NCBI RefSeq assembly: GCF_000004195.4
Contig: NC_030678.2
Span: 90,612,404-90,676,403, forward strand
Source: Xenopus tropicalis
Lineage: Eukaryota; Chordata; Amphibia; Anura; Pipidae
Direction: 5' to 3'
Length of the DNA stretch: 64,000 nt
The notes beneath the pieces were generated by a model. That model had not been told where the DNA came from, searched no databases, and saw only the letters and a list, made by a program, of their open reading frames with translations. The position numbers and the translations under genes are program-made. Of this stretch, positions 13,901 through 28,900 are shown in pieces. Positions within the stretch are counted from its first letter, which is position 1, and each line of letters opens with the position of its first letter.

Positions 13901-16900
13901 TGTGAATCCTATGATTCCAGGAGGTGGCCCTTAATTCTTAAAATTGGTGTAACCAATAGCACATACTACTAAAAAAGTATATTTTTATGAAAATGGTTTA
14001 TTTAGATGAAGCAGGGTTTTACATATGAGCTTGTTTATGCACTATATTTTTATAGAGACCTACATTTTTGGGGGTATAGTTTTCCTTTAAAGTGATACTG
14101 AGGTGAAAAAACTACTTTTAAAAATATAAATGTGCATAAAAAGTTACCTATGGGTTGAGCTGATCATTGACAAGTTTTTTGTAAGTAATTGTTACTTGAA
14201 GTCCCTAAACGTTACTGTTTTGCCAACCTGACTGTCTCTTCTCAACCTGTCAGTTATAGCTTCTAATGCTAACGAGCTCCTGCTGCACAAATATGGCAGC
14301 CCCCTCATAGAGGAACATAGAGAAGGGTGATCAGATAGGTAATGTAAAAGCATTGGACAAATACATTTAAGGCAAAATTTTAAAGCTCATGCAAAAAAAG
14401 GTTATGCTATATTTAAAAACAGTTTAATTTCTGGTGTCAGTATCTCTTTAAGGCAAAACTGACAGCTCAGATGTGTCGCTGCACGCAGATAGAGTGGATT
14501 GTATTTTCTGTGCTGGCCTTTAAGCACCAGCTAACAATTTTTGTGCCATTGGCCTTAGCATTTGCTTGCAGGTGTAAATAATTTGTTCTTTAGCTCACAA
14601 ACAAATCACTAAATATTAAAAAACAAAACAAAACTGTAATCTTGTAACACAAGATTAAAAGAAGTTTCATTAAACATCCACTTTAGGGATTTTTTTGTAT
14701 TTATATCAGTGACTATTTCCTTTAACACATGAAATGGATTATAATGTTACACTGAAAAAATTACATTCCCTTGTATCCCCATGGTCCTGTAGTGCTATAG
14801 GGTCAGAGTTAAACCTTTCTAGATTAATGTCAGGGTCAAAAGCTTTACAAAAAATGGAAAATAATATAAAAATGCATTATGTGCAGGACCACTGGATAAC
14901 AGCTTTCAGCACTAGGACACGTTCTAGCCATCACCATCTTTCAGCACAGTAAAGTGGATCTCAGGGTTGCAAGGACCCAGTCAAAGACAGGTCTGCTACA
15001 AATAAGGACAGAACTATATTTCTTCTATAATTCCATGTAATATTTATTTTAGATTTGCACAGTATTATTCAGTCCAAATGGTATACCCCAGAGGGACATT
15101 TTCAGCTATTAGTGTTCTTTCAATGCCACTAACCCTTTCCATCAAAACCACTGACAAATGAACTTCATCAGTGGATGTCCCTGTGTCTATCCTGTCAAAG
15201 AAAACTACACTACCAGTATCAGATGCTTCCTCCTTTAAGAATGGTATGGATAAAAAAAACTAAAGGATTTTTTATCCTGTTTTTCAGCATCAGGAGCAGT
15301 TTACAAACTGATTTTTGCAGCTGCCAGGGCCAGTGTGCCTTAAAAACCCCACCATTGTTAATGGCTCAACACCACCCACAGAGCCCAAGGGCCAATGTCT
15401 TTACTGCCCAACTGGTTGCAGTAGTAATTAGGATGCTCTCCATGAGAGTAGTAAGGACGTTGTGGGCATTTAAACTTCAGCAGAGAAACTGGGAAGAGCG
15501 GACACTTTGGCCTCCACTCCTCTGCAAAATTTTATGGCTTTGATGTTTTTGCAGAACAAAAAAAATCCTCTGTTTTTTATCTGTGATGTCATAAAAGAAG
15601 GATGCATCTGATACTGGTACTGTGGTGTTATTTGCCATTCTTTGGTAGTATGGTGCTGTGGGCAGAGGTAGCCTAATTATATGGCTATATTTCCTACCCA
15701 CCCTTCCTTACGTTGGGAGACACCCTTGGTTTCTCCCCGCAGTTCCTCTGCCCCCCTAGACAATGTGAGAAAAAAAGAAATTTATATTAAGGTGGCATTA
15801 CACTGAAAGATCTGGATTTTTCCACAATATGCCCAACTTGATGTGGGCGATAACGGATTGATCCAATCCAGAGGCCAAACGATCAAACGACATTGACATG
15901 ATGTAGGCCACAAAAACAAGCCAATGTGCTCCTTGCCCCCGAGGGAATTTTTTAACCTGCCTGATCAACATCTGCCCTATTTTCGAACATACATTGGGCA
16001 GATAGGTCTGACTGAGAGCCGTGTATACCCACCTCATCATTAAATTTTTTTCTCCTTTGTCTCTTTGTGGATGCAGGACTTTTCTCTTTCAGAAATGGTG
16101 TTATCATTTTAAAACGTAGTTGTTGCGACTAATCACTCTAACACTATAACAATGCCCGCAGCTTATTTCAGATATGGGGGCCGATTCACTAAAGGTCGAT
16201 AAAACGAGCACAATTTATAGCATGGGTTAAAAATTTTATCACTTCTTATTTTTTGCGTCTTAACGCTCGATTCACTAAAAGCACAGGCGTCATAATTAAG
16301 ACGCAATGTTCTTTGCATTATTTAACTCGCGATGAGTAATTTTCTTGCGTTATTTCCCGCCACCTGTGTTATTTCCTGTCGTGTGCGATATATTTTGCCG
16401 TGTGCGATATTTAGCGCACGATATTACACACGTAACCATTACTTTCTGAAAACTACTGTTCTGAAAATTACCATTTCCCTGAAAACTGGAGGATGCATCA
16501 CTTTAGGGCCAACACATACTTGATGTTAACACAAAATCCTATTTTTCTCATATGACAACAACTTGTTTATCTGATATTTGTTCCCCGTGGCAGTGCAAGG
16601 AGAGTAAGAAGCAAGTTATCTCTAGAATCTTTCTTTTACACCAACTAGGCTCAAGGCTTCTCTGGTGAGATTGAGGATTTCATTCAGTGGCAGACCAATA
16701 TAGAAAGCCAGCTTTCAGCAGCCAAGCCAACAGGTGGACTGCCTGAAACTGCACGGGAGCAGCTTCAGGCTCACATGGTAAGTCTGTAATTCACTTGCTG
16801 TAGGCATCAGGGCTTGTTTGAAAATGATTAAATAAAAATTCTGTTTTGCTAATACTAATAAGAGCCATGTTAACAGCCGCTAATTTTGGAATGAAGATTT

Positions 16901-19900
16901 GCCTATTTCAGGTGTAACTAACATTCTTAATATATACAGTTTCATCATACATATATCACGGATTGTAGTGAGATAAAGGTCAGGGTGGAGCAAGTGTTGC
17001 TTTAGCCTGCCTGATCTTTACAAGAGTAGAGAAGGTTTGGTAATAGTCATAGTAACAAGCTCTGCAAAAATCTGTAATGACATATAATATAATGTATTGC
17101 ATAATTGCTTGCATGGTAGGAGCAATGATGTTTGTGAGATATTTGGAGGCATACATATCTGCCTTGCTTGTGCAGAAGGAATTCACATACAAATGTTTAT
17201 ATTGATATAAAAACACTGCATTTTGTTTGTTATTGTGATTTTTCTTTCCTGTCTGACACTTGAGGTTGTGTTGTACAGGAGCTGTTTGCAGAAATCAAAG
17301 CAAATGAGGATCTGTACAGACACCTTCTTGACAAAGGGCAGCTAATGCTTATAAGTCGAGACGATGCAACAGGCTCCATCACAGAACAGAATGTGTCTAT
17401 TCTTAAAAGAAAGTGGCAGGCAATTAGCAACAAAGTTGAAGAGAGAAAGGTAATTGTGTGATGAATATTTGTACATGAGTATACATGTAATTATAGATAG
17501 GTTTTAGACCCAGATGTTAATAGCAGTTTGAGAATAGTAGTTTGCTCTAATTTTTGGCACCATGTGTAAAGTTGTGTTGCAAAACTTTGTTTTACAAAGG
17601 AAAATTCTGTTCTGAGAATAGTATGACTTAATGTGAACATTTTTGCACAAATATCACTATAATTAAAGCCACTGTACTGTCAAAAAAGATTGTATTTTTA
17701 ATTAGGATTTCTGTAAGGAGATTCATATAACAGATATACAGTATGGAAGGAAACTAAAAAATTGCGAACTGTCGAAGCCAACTGTCGAAAACACTCAATG
17801 GATATTAGTGTTAAACAATAGGAGAAAACATATACTTGTTAAAAAGTATTTACCTTTCTGCTTGTCATATGCTTTCTTTAGGCAAAGCTGGAGGAAGCCC
17901 TTACTCTGGCTACTGATTTTCAGAATTCACTACAAGATTTTATTAACTGGTTGACTCAAGCTGAGCAGAGTTTGAACATTGCACCTTCTCCAAGTTTGAT
18001 CCTAGACACTGTTCTCTTCCAAATCGATGAACACAAGGTGATTTGGGTCATTGATATTATCAATATACCATTATTAATTTAATAATGAAAATATGAAACA
18101 TGTTTTAATTATTAAAATAAAATTATATTTATTATATATTATTATTGTCTATTAGAATGAAAACTCTTAAGCTGTTATGAGAGACCGATATATTGATACA
18201 TAAAGTTTACATTTCAAAATAGAAAAATGCAGCAGTACTGATTACTTCTTGTAACCAGTACCCAGGATTCTTTATTTGTTCTAAGTTTGTGTTCCTTGAT
18301 TTGTCTTAGGTGTTTGTAAATGAGGTTAATATCCACCGTGAACACATAATTGAACTGGATAAAATTGGAAATCAACTGAAGTTTCTTAGCCAGAAGCAAG
18401 ATGTAGTTCTTATAAAGAATCTTCTTCTCAGTGTTCAGTCTCGCTGGGAAAAGGTTGTCCAGCGCTCTGTAGAGCGAGGTCGATCTCTAGATGATGCTAG
18501 AAAGCGAGCCAAACAGGTATGTGGTGTATGCAGGAGCAATGAAAATAAAAAAATCACTGTCTAGTATTATGTACATGTGTTACTGCAGCCATGTATGATT
18601 TTTGTATAATGTTGGTACATTATCAAATGGTAACTGGATGTATTTCTGTGTAATATTGCACTTTTCAAGAGTATGCATTTCTTATATTTTAGTTTCATGA
18701 AGCATGGAAGAAGCTAATTGACTGGCTTGAGGAGGCTGAAAACCATCTTGACTCTGAGCTGGAAATCTCAAATGATCCTGACAAGATCAAACTGCAGCTA
18801 TCTAAGCACAAGGTTAGGGCCTGTCATAATTTTTTTCTATTCTGCTCAGCTGTGTGACATATCTTAATTCCATAGGTATCTTCTAAAATCACCTGTAGCC
18901 TCGAAAGCTTATTCTTTCATGATTCACAAAGAAATATAACTCTTTACATATTTAGATATTTATATTTATAGATGATCCCAAGTAATACTGTTTTTCACGA
19001 ATTTGCAGGAGTTCCAAAAAACCCTAGGAAGCAAACAGCCTGTGTATGACACTACAGTCAGGACTGGACGGGCATTGAAGGAGAAGGCCCTGTTAAGCGG
19101 TGATGTCCAGAAATTAGATCATCTACTAGGTGAAGTCAGAGACAAGTGGGATACAGTGTGTGGCAAATCAGTTGAAAGGTACTTTTTCTTATTTAAATAT
19201 TTGTGTAGTGGTTCAAATTTCAAATGTTCAAATGTCAGCTTTGACAGCAGTAAATGCAAGCACATTCTTTGTTTAAAGTATAACTAGTGCAATTTAAATG
19301 ACAGTGTAGTCTCTGTCACAAGGACCAAATTTCTATATAAAGAGAGAAAATATCCCGTTTAGCCTGCACAATAAGTGTAACAACATAGCCTGCTTTGTGT
19401 GCATTCTTGTTCAAATACAGTGAGATCCTGACTTTTACTTACAAACAAATAATATATTTATATTAATATTTGTGAAATGTAGATACAGAAGGAAAAATAA
19501 GTGTTGAACACATCAACATTTACAATGTAAATATATTTCTTATGGGGCTATTGAGATGAAATTTACACCAGATGTCGGTAACAACCCAAGTAATCCATTC
19601 ATACAAATAAGTCCATAAATTAAGTTAAGTGGAATAACATAGGGAATGAGTATTGAACACATGAAGAAAAGGAGGTGCCAAAAGGCATGGAAAGCAAAGA
19701 AACCTGCTGAAATATGCTATTTAGAAATCAGTATTTAGAAAGCAATCCTGTCTCCTATCAGTGCAAATTAATATCAGTTAGTTTAGTCATAATTTATGGC
19801 CTATACAAAGGTTTCTCATTACCAAGGTAACACACAAGAAGTGTCTCATCATGGGTAAAAGCAAAGAGCTCTCTCAAGACCTTTGCAACCTTATTGTTGC

Positions 19901-22900
19901 AAAACATACTGATGAAATTGGTTACGGACGTATTTCTAAGCTTCTGAATGTTTCAGTGAGAACAGTTGGGACCATTATCTGGAAGTAAGAAGAACATAAT
20001 TTCTCCCTTAACCTGCCACGACCAGGTGCTCCTCACAAGATTTTTGACAGAGGAGTCAAAAGAATAATCAAACGAGCTGTCCAAGAGCCAAGGATCACTC
20101 AAGAAAGAGCTTCAGAAAGACCTTGAATTAGCAGGTACAGTTGTTTCAAAGAAAACAATAAGTGATGCACTCAACCGACATGGCTTCAAGGAATACTCAC
20201 CGCAAAGACTGCTGAAGAAAAAGCTTGTTGAAGCTTGTTTAAAGTTTGCTGCACAACATTTGGACAAGCCAATTAAATTCTGTGAGGATATAGTCTGGTC
20301 AGATAATACCAAAATTAAACTCTTTGGATGTCATTGCACACACCATGTTTGGAGGAGAAATGGCACTGCACATCACCCCAAAAACACAATACCAACAGTG
20401 AAGTTTGGAGGTTGGAACGTCATGGCGTGGAGATGTTTTTCAGCATATGGTACTGGCAGACTTCATGTAATTGAAGAAAGTATGAATGGAGAAATGTATC
20501 AGGACATTCTTGATAAGAATCTGCTGCCATCTACCAGGATGCTGAAGATGAAATGAGGGTGGACATTTCAACAAGAACAATGATCCCAAACACACAGCCA
20601 AGGAAGCTCTCAATTGGTTTCAGAGAAAGAAAATAAAGCTGCTAGAATGGCCCAGTCAATCACCCGACTTGAATCCAATTGAAAATCTAAGGAAAGAACT
20701 GAAGATCAGAGTTCATAGGAATGGCCCCTGCAACCTTCAAGATTTGAAGACAGTTCGTGTGGAAGAATGGGCCAAAATTACACTTGAGCAATGCATGCAC
20801 CTTGAAGCTGTTATTACTAACAAAGGCTTTTCTACTTCGTATTAAATGCATTTCGGTAAGCGTGTTCAGTACTTATTTCCTGTGTCATTCCACTTTACTA
20901 CACATAACTTAATTTATGGACTTATTTGTTTTGATTTCTTTGTATGTGTGGATTACTTGGGTTGTTACCGACATCTGATGTAAATTTCATGTCAGTAGCC
21001 CCATTAGAAATATATTTACTGAGAAAAACGTTGACGTGTTAAAAACTTATTTTCCCTGCTCTATGCTGATATTTATCTGAAAGCCAAATCCTTCCCAGAA
21101 ATGACAGTGTTAGGTATTACATTTTGTATATTAGTCACATGCTGAAATAAAGGCAGCATTATTCATGTTTATCTGAATGCAGATTATTTCCTCCAAGCAT
21201 AGATAAACTACATTTCCTAGGACAATCCAAGTGCTGATTTAAACGTGCAAGAAAATTATAGATCAGTTGCTGCTGAAGGATATTTATGGGTGCAGACACC
21301 TATGTTTTGGCTCAACTGAATGCTACAGTTGTGCTGTGGTTGAAGATGTTTTGTGATAAACTGTATAGTATCACTAGCTGGAGCTCTTTATATATCTGAA
21401 GTCTCGCACCAAAGAGTCAATTTTACTTTTGAAATGCATCATAACAGATGTGTTGCTACTTTAATTAGCTTGGCAGTAGTACATAAAATTAATGTGATTT
21501 TGAAAATGTGAAAATGGGATGTGTATTACCTTTACAGCAACATAATAATTTCTTCTCTTGACAATTCTGCAGGCAGCACAAGCTAGAGGAAGCTCTGCTT
21601 TTCTCAGGCCAGTTCATGGATGCCCTTCAGGCACTTGTTGATTGGCTTTACAAAGTGGAGCCTCAGCTTGCTGAGGACCAGCCATTGCATGGGGATTTAG
21701 ACCTTGTTATGAACCTCATGGATGCTCATAAGGTAAGAGCATGGTAAATTAAAAGACAGAAGATACTATTGATTTCCATGTTATTGGTTTAGTAACATAC
21801 TTTGTGGTCTATAGTTGTTGCATTTGTTTTATAATTGTCACATTTGGAAATTTTTTCTACTTTGTTGTCACATGTGACAGTGTAGCTGGTGTAAAGGTAT
21901 CTTAGGTATCTTTGCTGTTTTTGCTCATAGGTTTTCCAAAAGGAGCTTGGAAAGAGAACCAGTAGTGTACAGGCCCTAAAACGTTCTGCCAGAGAATTGC
22001 TTGAAAGCAGTAGAGAGGACACTACTTGGGTGAAGGTTCAACTTCAGGAACTCAGCACTCGATGGGACACAGTATGCAAACTGTCTGTGTCAAAACAGAC
22101 CCGCCTAGAGCAAGCACTTAAACAGGTGACAGCATAATCCTCCTACATTCTTTAAGTGGAGCTGCTACATATGGGGCTAGATGTGAAATGGGCAATATGA
22201 TAAAAATTGTTTTGGACAAATGCATATATATTTCACAAGTCATGGTTATGCCAGAAACATTGGGTGGTCCACTATGCAGAGTGAAAGAATGTTGTCTGTT
22301 ATTCTTTAAGGCTGAGGAGTTCCATGCTGCTGTCCACATGCTACTAGAGTGGCTTTCTGAAGCAGAGCAGACCCTGCGGTTTAGGGGAGCTTTACCTGAT
22401 GATGCTGAATCTTTGCAGTCTCTAATTGACATTCATAAGGTCAGAGAACAGTAGTGTATAATTTTAAAATTCTTTATTGCAGTTGTGAATGTTCTTGAAA
22501 AATGAATTTGTTTACTCCAATTTATTTTTAGGAGTTTATGAGGAAGGTGGAAGAGAAACAAATTGATGTGAATACAGCAGTTAGTATGGGAGAAGAAATC
22601 TTGACTATGTGCCATCCAGATTGTATAACCACTATCAAACACTGGATCACAATTATACGGGCAAGATTTGAAGAGGTACAGTCTTTCTGTTCGTAGATAA
22701 GTACTGTAAGACAAGAAGTATACATTGACATAAAGAATATCATAAATGAGCAAGATGCACAGTTAGCCAAAAATATAAAAATTTTAAATTATCTTGAAAT
22801 TCACAGTAACAGAAATATGCACTATGAGAACACACTGTATAGTGCACAAACAATCAACTAAGAGCAGTTGTTCCCACACAGTAATTGGCTGGGGGTGGGA

Positions 22901-25900
22901 TGAGGCTGCCCTGGTTACAGTTAGGATGAGATTATGGAAGAATGTTTACAGTTTATAGAGTGTGGCTTTCTTGTCATGATGAATATGTGTGCATTTAAAT
23001 TAAAACAGAAAAAAATGTAGTATATTCTGTTCTGTTTGGAATCATTGTGAAAGTCTGTATGCAGTCTGGTTCCATAACATAGTGAAAGTAGCTTTCTTGT
23101 TTAATAACTAGGTATACAGAAAACTCATACGAGTTCCGTCTTACCATCTAGAAATAGAAACTAGAAAACTCAAGGGGTGTACCTGCTGGAAAGAAGTGAC
23201 ACTTGAGGTTAGGTAGATGAAGTGAGATTTACAGAAAAATTTTTCATTGTGTAAATTTTTCAAGTGTCTAACAGTTAAGTGTGCCTCCCTAATGGTTTAA
23301 CTTTTAAGGTATTCTTTAATAGTACAACAAAAATTTGTAGCATTTCACTAATGTAGCACATTGCTCCAGAGAACGTTGCAGGACTAGAAGCTGTATTTTA
23401 GAAGGTTATGAAAGAAGCGGTGGTTACAAGATATGGGTGAAGTGTAAGGAGCTATTTACTTTGAGAGGAAAAAATAAATGTGGGGTATTAAATTAATAAC
23501 CCTCCATCTCGTACTTACTCTTATCCATTAGTGGGCCTATGGGATGGGGGGGGTTGGGGCACATTGATTGTGCTTTCTAAAAGAAAATTTGTGGTATAAA
23601 AATCTTTTTTTTAAAAGTTAACAGTGACAGCTTTTTCTTTCTCGCCTTGCATCATGGCAAATATCCCTGGAAGCTTACTGATAAAGATGATTAGCAGAGT
23701 TTTCCCAGTAATCTGACGCACTAAGAAAATATACTAGAATTTTGGTTGCTTCAGGTGCGAGGAATAATCTTTGTCTTGTTTACTGTTAATTAAAATATAT
23801 ATATATATTTTTCAATTGTCTCTATATGTGTTTTAGCAGTGCCAATTCTCGGTATTGTCTATAGTGCAGGGTATTTTCTGACATTTTGTAGCCATGACAA
23901 GTAGCTACTACTAAGTATCCCTATGTGTCTTCACCCTTAGGCTAATGCCCCATGGACAGATTAGTTGCCTGCAATAAATCTCTTCCATCCCTAACCCTTA
24001 GGGCAAAGACAGACGGGGCTATAGTAAACTCTAAAATTTGCAGTCGCAGCAACTAATCGCCCCATTTGTCTTAGCCCTTAGGGTGAAGACACACAGAGCT
24101 ACTAGTAGCAGCTACTTGTCACGGATACTAAATGCCAGAAAATACCCTGCCATAGACAGTACTGAGAATTGCCTCTGCTAAAACACACGTAGAGGCAATT
24201 ATCAGTAAAGTGTTAGCATTGTCAAGTTTTGTAGCCATGACAAGTAGCTGCTACTAGTAGTTCCATGTATCTTCACCCTAAAGTCTGATCTTCCCATTTT
24301 GAATTGCTTCTATCCTATTATTATATGTAATTGTGGAAGAAAACAGTGAAATTTTTGTTAATTTTATTGTTAAGTTGTGTATGTAAACAGTCACCAGTAT
24401 CTGCATATGGTCTGCCCTATTGACTTTTGTTGTGTATTTTAAGGTGCTAACCTGGGGAAACCAGCACCAGCAAAGACTGCAAACTGCACTGTCTGAGCTC
24501 CTGGCAAATTCTGAGTTGCTGGATGAGCTACTTTCTTGGATTCAATGGGCAGAAACCACACTCATTCAGAGAGGCCAGGACCCTATGCCCCAGAACATTG
24601 ACCAGGTCAAAGCACTGATCAGTGAGCACCAGGTGAGATTAATATCTCATTATTTACATGGCCTTTATAGTTTCAGTTAACAAACTAAGTTAGCTACAGA
24701 ATGACGCTTTGCACTTTAGCAAAGCAAAACCTTTTGCTTTTTAGGTTTTAATAATAATAGTGTAATTATTATTTCTGACAGGTATTCATGGAAGAAATGA
24801 CTCAAAAGCAACCAGATGTAGACAGAGTAACAAAGACGTACAAGAGAAAGACAACGGATACGAATCATGCATCTTTTAATGACAAAACCAGAAGTGAGTA
24901 CAGACTACAATCCATAGTTTGTTTTTTGCACCACCCTCATATGGTGCATTTCATGTTAATGTTTGAACAAGATAAGTGTAATATCTGTTGTTGTTTATCC
25001 ATTTTTCATATTACTTTTATTACTGCCCTACAGGAAAACATTCAGTGCAAAATGCAACCCCTGTCCTTCCAGTTCTCTCACAACCGGAAACCAAGAACCC
25101 AAGAATAAATCAGCTCTCTGCTCGCTGGCAGCAGGTCTGGCTCCTGGCCCTGGAGAGGCAGAGGAAGCTTAATGATGCCCTTGATAGGCTAGAAGAGGTA
25201 TGGACCAACGGTCTTTCTCATATTCACCCTCTGTTCTAGATTTAACATAGTTCAAACACAAAGTGTTCCAAGACAAAAAAAAAATGCATCTTTGCTTTGC
25301 AGTTAAAGGAATTTGCAAACTTTGACTTTGATATTTGGAGGAAGAAGTATATGCGCTGGATGAACCATAAAAAATCTCGAGTCATGGATTTCTTTAGAAG
25401 AATTGATAAAGACCAAGATGGAAAAATCACCAGACAAGAATTCATTGATGGGATCTTGGCTTCTAGTAAGTGAATTATGTGGGTCAGAGTTGGGACTTTC
25501 ATCTACTTTTAACACTGTAAAGACATTGTCAATAATGCACCTCTCCAGTTTTTTAACCTGCAGCCCATGTTAGCTGATTAATGTTGATTGAAGTAGTAAT
25601 TCCATGCCAGTTCAAGAGTAGGTGACACACTCTTGATCTAATATATTACTGAATGCGTTTCAGAATTCCCAACCACAAGACTAGAGATGACCGCTGTTGC
25701 TGATATTTTTGATCGCGATGGTGATGGATATATAGATTACTATGAGTTTGTTGCTGCACTTCATCCCAACAAAGATGCCTATCGGCCAACAACAGATGCA
25801 GACAAGATTGAGGATGAGGTACAGAGCCTTTCTTTATACTTAAGCCTTATGCCTTATATAAAAAACAAAATGCATTAAGTAACCTCCCATAATTGTCATT

Positions 25901-28900
25901 ACAACAGGTCACGAGACAAGTTGCTCAGTGCAAATGTGCAAAAAGATTCCAGGTTGAACAAATTGGAGAGAATAAATATAGGGTGGGTACACGTAGTATT
26001 TCTTTTGTGAACAGTCAACAATAAAGTGTTTAATAAAAACAAGAAAGTGTTATTGTGTATAGTGATGACTATATATCTATTTCTGAATAGCAGTCTTTCC
26101 CTCCTTAGTGGGAAAACCATTGGTCATCACAGATATCTTTATAAATGTGTCCTGTGCTGTTTAAATGTATATACTACATGTTTAAGGACTGGATTATAAA
26201 AACTGATTATGACATATATTTAAGTCCATGGAGACCATAGGCAGGCTGAGAGCCAAAAATATCTGAGCCAACGGTCTCTAGATACAAATGAATGCAAAAG
26301 TATGGGCAACAAATTGGCAAATTAGATATTCAGCTACTTTTTATTAGTAAAAATAGTAAAAAAAATAGTAATTGTGGCATGTGCAAATAATTTAACACTC
26401 TACTAAGTATTTAGTAACTCTCCCTGGCACATATCACAACTTGTAAATGTGTTTAGTATCCATCTAAAAATGGTCATACACTGTCAGATCCAGGGGCGCT
26501 GCCACCATGAGGCGAGCTGAGAAACTTGCCTCAGGCAACAGTGCCCCACCAATTACCAGGGCAAAAAGTCTGATTTTTAAATTGGAATTTTGTCTCTTCT
26601 AGTGCAGAAAGCACAAATGCCCTTTCAGTACTAGAAATGTTCCCCCCCCCATCAACCAGCTCTAATGCAAAAAAAAAAAAAAAACTATGCAGGGTGAGCC
26701 CTGAAATGCCCCTGGTCAGATCACCAAACAAACAGATTCGGCCTGATTTTTCCACCCATGCATAAATCTAAATTGGTCTGATGGGATTATGCACTGGGGC
26801 CTACAGAGGTCAGTTAGATGAGAGCCACATCAACACCCCGATCCTTATCCAATGGCATTTTCAAATCCATTCCTATGCTTACACAGCACTTTCCACTCTG
26901 GCTTGTTTAGATGCTGTTTTACATATCTTAGACATTAACATTTGGGATAGGGTCACAATAAAGCCAACTATACACGCACCAATATTATCGTACAAAACCT
27001 TGTTTCATACGATATTCGGTGCATGTATGGCGGCTTGAAGAGTTGACAGATATTGCAAAAGGCTGCGGATATTGGTCCGATCGGCCAGGTTAAAAGATTT
27101 TGATTGGGCTCCATTGAAGGCGTCCAAGCAAAATCTATGTTTAAGGGCTGAATCGGCAGGTGGAGGTAGAATTTCTATTGTTTCTACCTCAATATCAGAC
27201 TATTTAGCCGTGAACCTTACTGCAGTTCATTTGCAGTCATATGAGGGTTTACCATTTTCCTTTCTGGCCAGCATATAAACAATCCTCTCTTAAAGATTTC
27301 TACAAGTCTTGCCTTGACTTTCACAGTCCCACTTAACTACCATCTCTTGATCATATTATGGACAGTGGAAATTGCAAACTAGAAGAGTTTTGCAATCTTT
27401 TTATAGCCCTTATTTTGTAGGCATCAGCTATATTTTCAGATCCTCATTCAGCTGCTAAGAAAATCCCATCATTGTTTATTGACAGCCCAAAGTTTGGAGT
27501 TTCGTGGATATTATTAAGCTGTGCAGTTGTTAACAGGTGCAAGTCCTAATGCCTGTTACGGCCTAATAAGTTAATTAGGGTCAAAGAACTAGCAAAAACA
27601 GTGTTCATCACTGGACAAGTAGAAGGGTGCCCAAACTTTTGCATACATGGCAATTACTATTTTCTTTGTTCCTGTGTTTTAAAATTTGTAAATGTAAAAG
27701 TAAAATGTAACTGTTTGTTAACAGTTGCAAATGTGTTGCTTTATAACATGCCGATCTTTTTCACATACAAAAGTAACTAAACATGTATTTGGCAAGGGTG
27801 CCTTAACTTGTCAACAGTTTTAGGCATAGTGCCTGAGGACAGATGACACTGTCATTTTATAGGTTCTAAGTCCACATAAAGTAGATTAAATAGCCACAAA
27901 CACAATCAGCCTTGTTAAACTAAAATGTATTCTGAACACATTAATATTCCTGCGTAGTTGTGTTGTGTTATTGCTGCTTATATTAAACTGAAGTTTTCTT
28001 TTTCTCTTTTTTTCCCCCTTCATTCGTTTGTGTAGTTCTTCCTAGGGAACCAGGTACAGTGTGTCCTGATGCTGCATCTTGCTTCCCAAAATAATCACCT
28101 GCTTACACATAATAATTTATCTTTTGCTATAGAAATGTGCAATAGACAGAATTAGATATTTATATTAATTGTATAGACTTTTTCCATACATACTGGATAT
28201 AGATTCATCCATCCCACTAAATGTGCTTATGCCAGTGTGTGCGTTTATGATAATATCAGTGGTCAATCACTAGAGCTACTGTCATTAGAATATGTTTTCT
28301 TGCTGTCTGTGGTGTCATTGTAGCTAATGGCTGATTGGATCTTCATATATGGTATCACTCTAGAACAGCCCCCTTTTCTTTTAGAATTGGCACAAAGACC
28401 AGCTAGGTACTTCTTGAATCAGTTAGCTAAATGTACAATCTATTCTTGCTTTTTACTAAACTGGTTGCTGTGTACACTCAGTACCCTACTTAGTAGAGCT
28501 TGGTAGGTGACCTCACAGAGGACTATGGAATCACTGGTCCTCTGTGTTGGGATTAGCTTTAATGGGGAAGTTTGCCTTTAAAATACATTTAATAGTGTGT
28601 TATAAATAGAGCTTTTCTAAGCAACATTTAATGCATTTTGTTAAACTGTTTCTAGATAATTTAGGAAATTGTATGTAAATATATTGTACATATTAAATTA
28701 TTAGATAAATTAGTGTATTGTATAGCACTCTTCTATTTTTTGTAGAGGAGATGCATTTTTGTTTTTGCAAGACCTGTAGACAATTTCTCAACACTATAAT
28801 TTCCTTTATTTGTATATCATTGTTTATCAAATCTGCTATCTATATCATACTAAATTTTTATTTTAAGGTAAACAACCCTTTAAAAATTGACCTGGCAGAG

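Larger units (their letters stand above)
26291..27642. mobile_element. Possible decayed DNA transposon with other repeats inside
   Basis: TGCAAAAGTATGGGCAAC on the left and GGTGCCCAAACTTTTGCA on the right are inverted near-copies 1.35 kb apart, suggesting transposon ends. The interior holds the repeats at 26488 and 26955 and no intact ORF. Could be coincidence of two separate repeats. Confidence 0.4.

Noticed and set aside
20260..20556. 98-codon ORF as a host gene
   Set aside because: It is the middle of the decayed Tc1-like transposase between terminal inverted repeats.
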